Shown: piece after piece, positions 14,640 through 15,791 of the stretch
How the letters are laid out: each line of letters starts with the position of its first letter
Numbering within the stretch: the first letter of the stretch is position 1
Assembly (NCBI GenBank): GCA_040005915.1
Contig: JBDTYA010000106.1
Coordinates: 1 to 15,791, forward strand
Direction of reading: 5' to 3'
Source of the DNA: JAENVT01 sp040005915
GTDB lineage: Bacteria > Actinomycetota > Acidimicrobiia > Acidimicrobiales > Ilumatobacteraceae
Length of the DNA stretch: 15,791 nucleotides
Program-made: the position numbers and the translations under genes
Notes under the pieces: generated by a model
The model's database searches: none
Told to the model about the DNA's origin: nothing
What the model saw: only the letters and a program-made list of their open reading frames with translations

Positions 14640-15575
14640 GTGATCGGCCCCACTACTCGCGTCGGCTTCCTCGGGCCGCTCGGTACGTTCACCGAGCAGG
14701 CGTTGAAATCGCAGCCCGACCTTGCAGCGGCCGATCACGTGTTGTACCGCACCATGCCCGATGTGCTCGACGCCGTCGAGAGCGGCGATGTCGATTTCGG
14801 TTTCGTCGCCATCGAGAACTCGATCGAGGGCATGGTCAACCTGACGCAGGACGAGTTGGCGTTCAGCCACGATCTGCTGATCCAGCGCGAGGTCGTGCTC
14901 GACATAGAGCACTGCCTGCTGGCCAAGCCGGGCACGACGATGGCCGACGTGAAGACGGTGCTGTCGATCCCGGTCGCTACCGCGCAGTGCCATGCGTACG
15001 TGCGAGCGGAACTGCCGCAGGCCGAGCTTCGCGCCGCCAACTCCACGGCTGAGGCCGCCCGGATCGTCAGCGAGGAAGCCGGCGCCGGTTCTGCCGCGAT
15101 CGCGCCACGGATCGCCGGCGAGGTCTACGGCCTGACCGCGTTGGCCGAAGACATCGCAGACCATCCGGGCAACCAGACGCGTTTCGTTCTCGTCGCCCGC
15201 ACCGGCGTGCCGGCCCGCACCGGGCACGATCGCACCGGCCTGGTGATCTACCAACGCGCCGACGAGCCCGGTTCGTTGATCTCGATCCTGCAGGAGTTCG
15301 CGGCGCGGCGCATCAACCTGTCGAACCTGTTGTCGCGGCCGACGAAGGATGGTGGGCTGGGCGACTACTGCTTCGTCGTCTACGCCGACGGCCACATCGC
15401 CGACGAACTGCTCGCCGACGCCGTCCGCTCGCTGCGAGCCAAACAGGGCAAGGTCAAGTTCCTCGGCTCGTACCCGGCCTCCGGCGAGCATGCCCACACC
15501 ACCCGCGAGCACGCCGACGCCCGCTGGCGAGAAGCCGACGATTGGGTCGAGTCCCTCCGCACCCAAATCCTGTAA
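14640..15575 (+). CDS. pheA: Prephenate dehydratase
   Basis: This 311-residue cytosolic enzyme converts prephenate to phenylpyruvate in phenylalanine biosynthesis. The catalytic region (1-190) begins VGFLGPLGTFTEQA (8-21) and contains VAIENSIEGMVN (57-68), NSTAEAA (134-140) and the catalytic TRF motif at 180-182. An ACT domain follows (about 200-278), with DEPGSLISIL (208-217) and LLSRPTKDG (230-238), the counterparts of the GALV and ESRP phenylalanine-binding motifs. It should therefore be feedback-inhibited by phenylalanine, although the usual ESRP reads LSRP here. There is no chorismate mutase domain, so it is the monofunctional form normal in actinobacteria. GTG at 14640 is the first possible start after an in-frame stop at 14634. 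Two palindromic repeats and a tRNA-Ser gene follow. Confidence 0.95.
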   Translation: MIGPTTRVGFLGPLGTFTEQALKSQPDLAAADHVLYRTMPDVLDAVESGDVDFGFVAIENSIEGMVNLTQDELAFSHDLLIQREVVLDIEHCLLAKPGTTMADVKTVLSIPVATAQCHAYVRAELPQAELRAANSTAEAARIVSEEAGAGSAAIAPRIAGEVYGLTALAEDIADHPGNQTRFVLVARTGVPARTGHDRTGLVIYQRADEPGSLISILQEFAARRINLSNLLSRPTKDGGLGDYCFVVYADGHIADELLADAVRSLRAKQGKVKFLGSYPASGEHAHTTREHADARWREADDWVESLRTQIL

Positions 15576-15592
15576 CCCGCCGGCCGTGCCCC

Positions 15593-15637
15593 GTGTGGAG
15601 TGTTTCACGCCCACCTGGGTGCCCCGCCGCACTCCAC
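15593..15637. repeat. 45-bp palindromic repeat, copy 1
   Basis: This unit starts 18 bp after the pheA stop codon. Its ends GTGGAGTG (15595-15602) and CACTCCAC (15630-15637) are a perfect 8-bp inverted repeat, and the centre holds a second dyad, CACCTGGGTG. Copy 2 is identical over the full 45 bp. As RNA it would form a stem with a 27-nt loop and could act as a 3' hairpin for pheA. Confidence 0.85.
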
Positions 15638-15644
15638 AGGACGG

Positions 15645-15689
15645 GTGTGGAGTGTTTCACGCCCACCTGGGTGCCCCGCCGCACTCCAC
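15645..15689. repeat. 45-bp palindromic repeat, copy 2
   Basis: An identical direct repeat of copy 1 after a 7-bp spacer, giving a 52-bp period. The outer arms are 15647-15654 and 15682-15689. The rest of the gap up to the tRNA (15690-15745) contains nothing else I can identify. Confidence 0.85.
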
Positions 15690-15745
15690 TGGCGCGGTGG
15701 CCGCGACGTTCGGATGGGACGTGGACACTCGGTAGCCTCGAACCC

Positions 15746-15791
15746 GGAACGGTGGCAGAGCGGCCAAATGCATCCGCCTTGAAAGCGGAAG
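15746..15791 (+). tRNA. tRNA-Ser(TGA), 5' part, cut by the window end
   Basis: The sequence folds as a class II tRNA. The acceptor 5' strand is GGAACGG, then TG, a 3-bp D-stem GCA/TGC with the loop GAGCGGCCAAA, and a 5-bp anticodon stem TCCGC/GCGGA (15773-15777 with 15785-15789). The 7-nt anticodon loop is CTTGAAA with anticodon TGA at 15780-15782, which reads UCA and other UCN serine codons. The variable arm begins at 15790; the T-arm and the 3' acceptor strand are beyond the window. Confidence 0.93.

Noticed and set aside
15454..15684. Short minus-strand frames running through the 45-bp repeats
   Set aside because: The peptide simply repeats because the DNA repeats; no start signal or domain.
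15593..15689. CRISPR array
   Set aside because: Only two units with a 7-bp spacer, and no cas genes nearby.

Overview
The window is high-GC DNA with dense, mostly leaderless-looking or overlapping genes. GTG starts are common, and one gene carries a C-terminal DUF2510 domain, which is typical of Actinomycetota. Gene content and style fit a free-living actinobacterium; my impression from recollection, not proof, is the class Acidimicrobiia (Ilumatobacter-like). I see no phage, IS element, CRISPR array or plasmid gene, so this looks like ordinary chromosome with some unusual gene groupings.

Layout. The left edge holds the N-terminus of an RraA-family gene (minus strand), then a membrane GGDEF-EAL protein (minus) whose EAL domain has conservative changes at three catalytic positions. 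Diverging from it is a plus-strand group: glutamyl-Q tRNA(Asp) synthetase, a 2OG-Fe(II) oxygenase 13 bp downstream, and an L,D-transpeptidase lipoprotein with a Thr-rich stalk. From about 4.9 to 14.6 kb every gene is on the minus strand. In transcription order these are a TesB-like acyl-CoA thioesterase, a small cyclic-nucleotide-binding protein, larB, larC, a rhodanese-type sulfurtransferase, an ABC permease and its ATPase, then a DUF2510 protein, a metallo-beta-lactamase/Rieske fusion and a degenerate GGDEF-like protein. On the right the plus strand carries prephenate dehydratase (pheA), two tandem copies of a 45-bp palindromic repeat, and the 5' half of a tRNA-Ser(TGA).

The most interesting unit is larB-larC-sulfurtransferase-permease-ATPase. 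The first three genes and the last two are joined by 4-bp stop/start overlaps (GTGA or ATGA), and the sulfurtransferase/permease junction overlaps by 8 bp, so the five are almost certainly co-translated. LarB and LarC make the nickel-pincer nucleotide (NPN) cofactor; LarE, the sulfur-inserting enzyme, and any LarA-type racemase are absent from the window. A rhodanese fused into this operon suggests a sulfur supply route, and the ABC pair suggests linked transport.

A second pattern is regulatory. Five genes that could head transcription units have a TAnnnT hexamer ending exactly 7-9 nt before the start codon and no Shine-Dalgarno sequence, the arrangement expected for leaderless transcripts.
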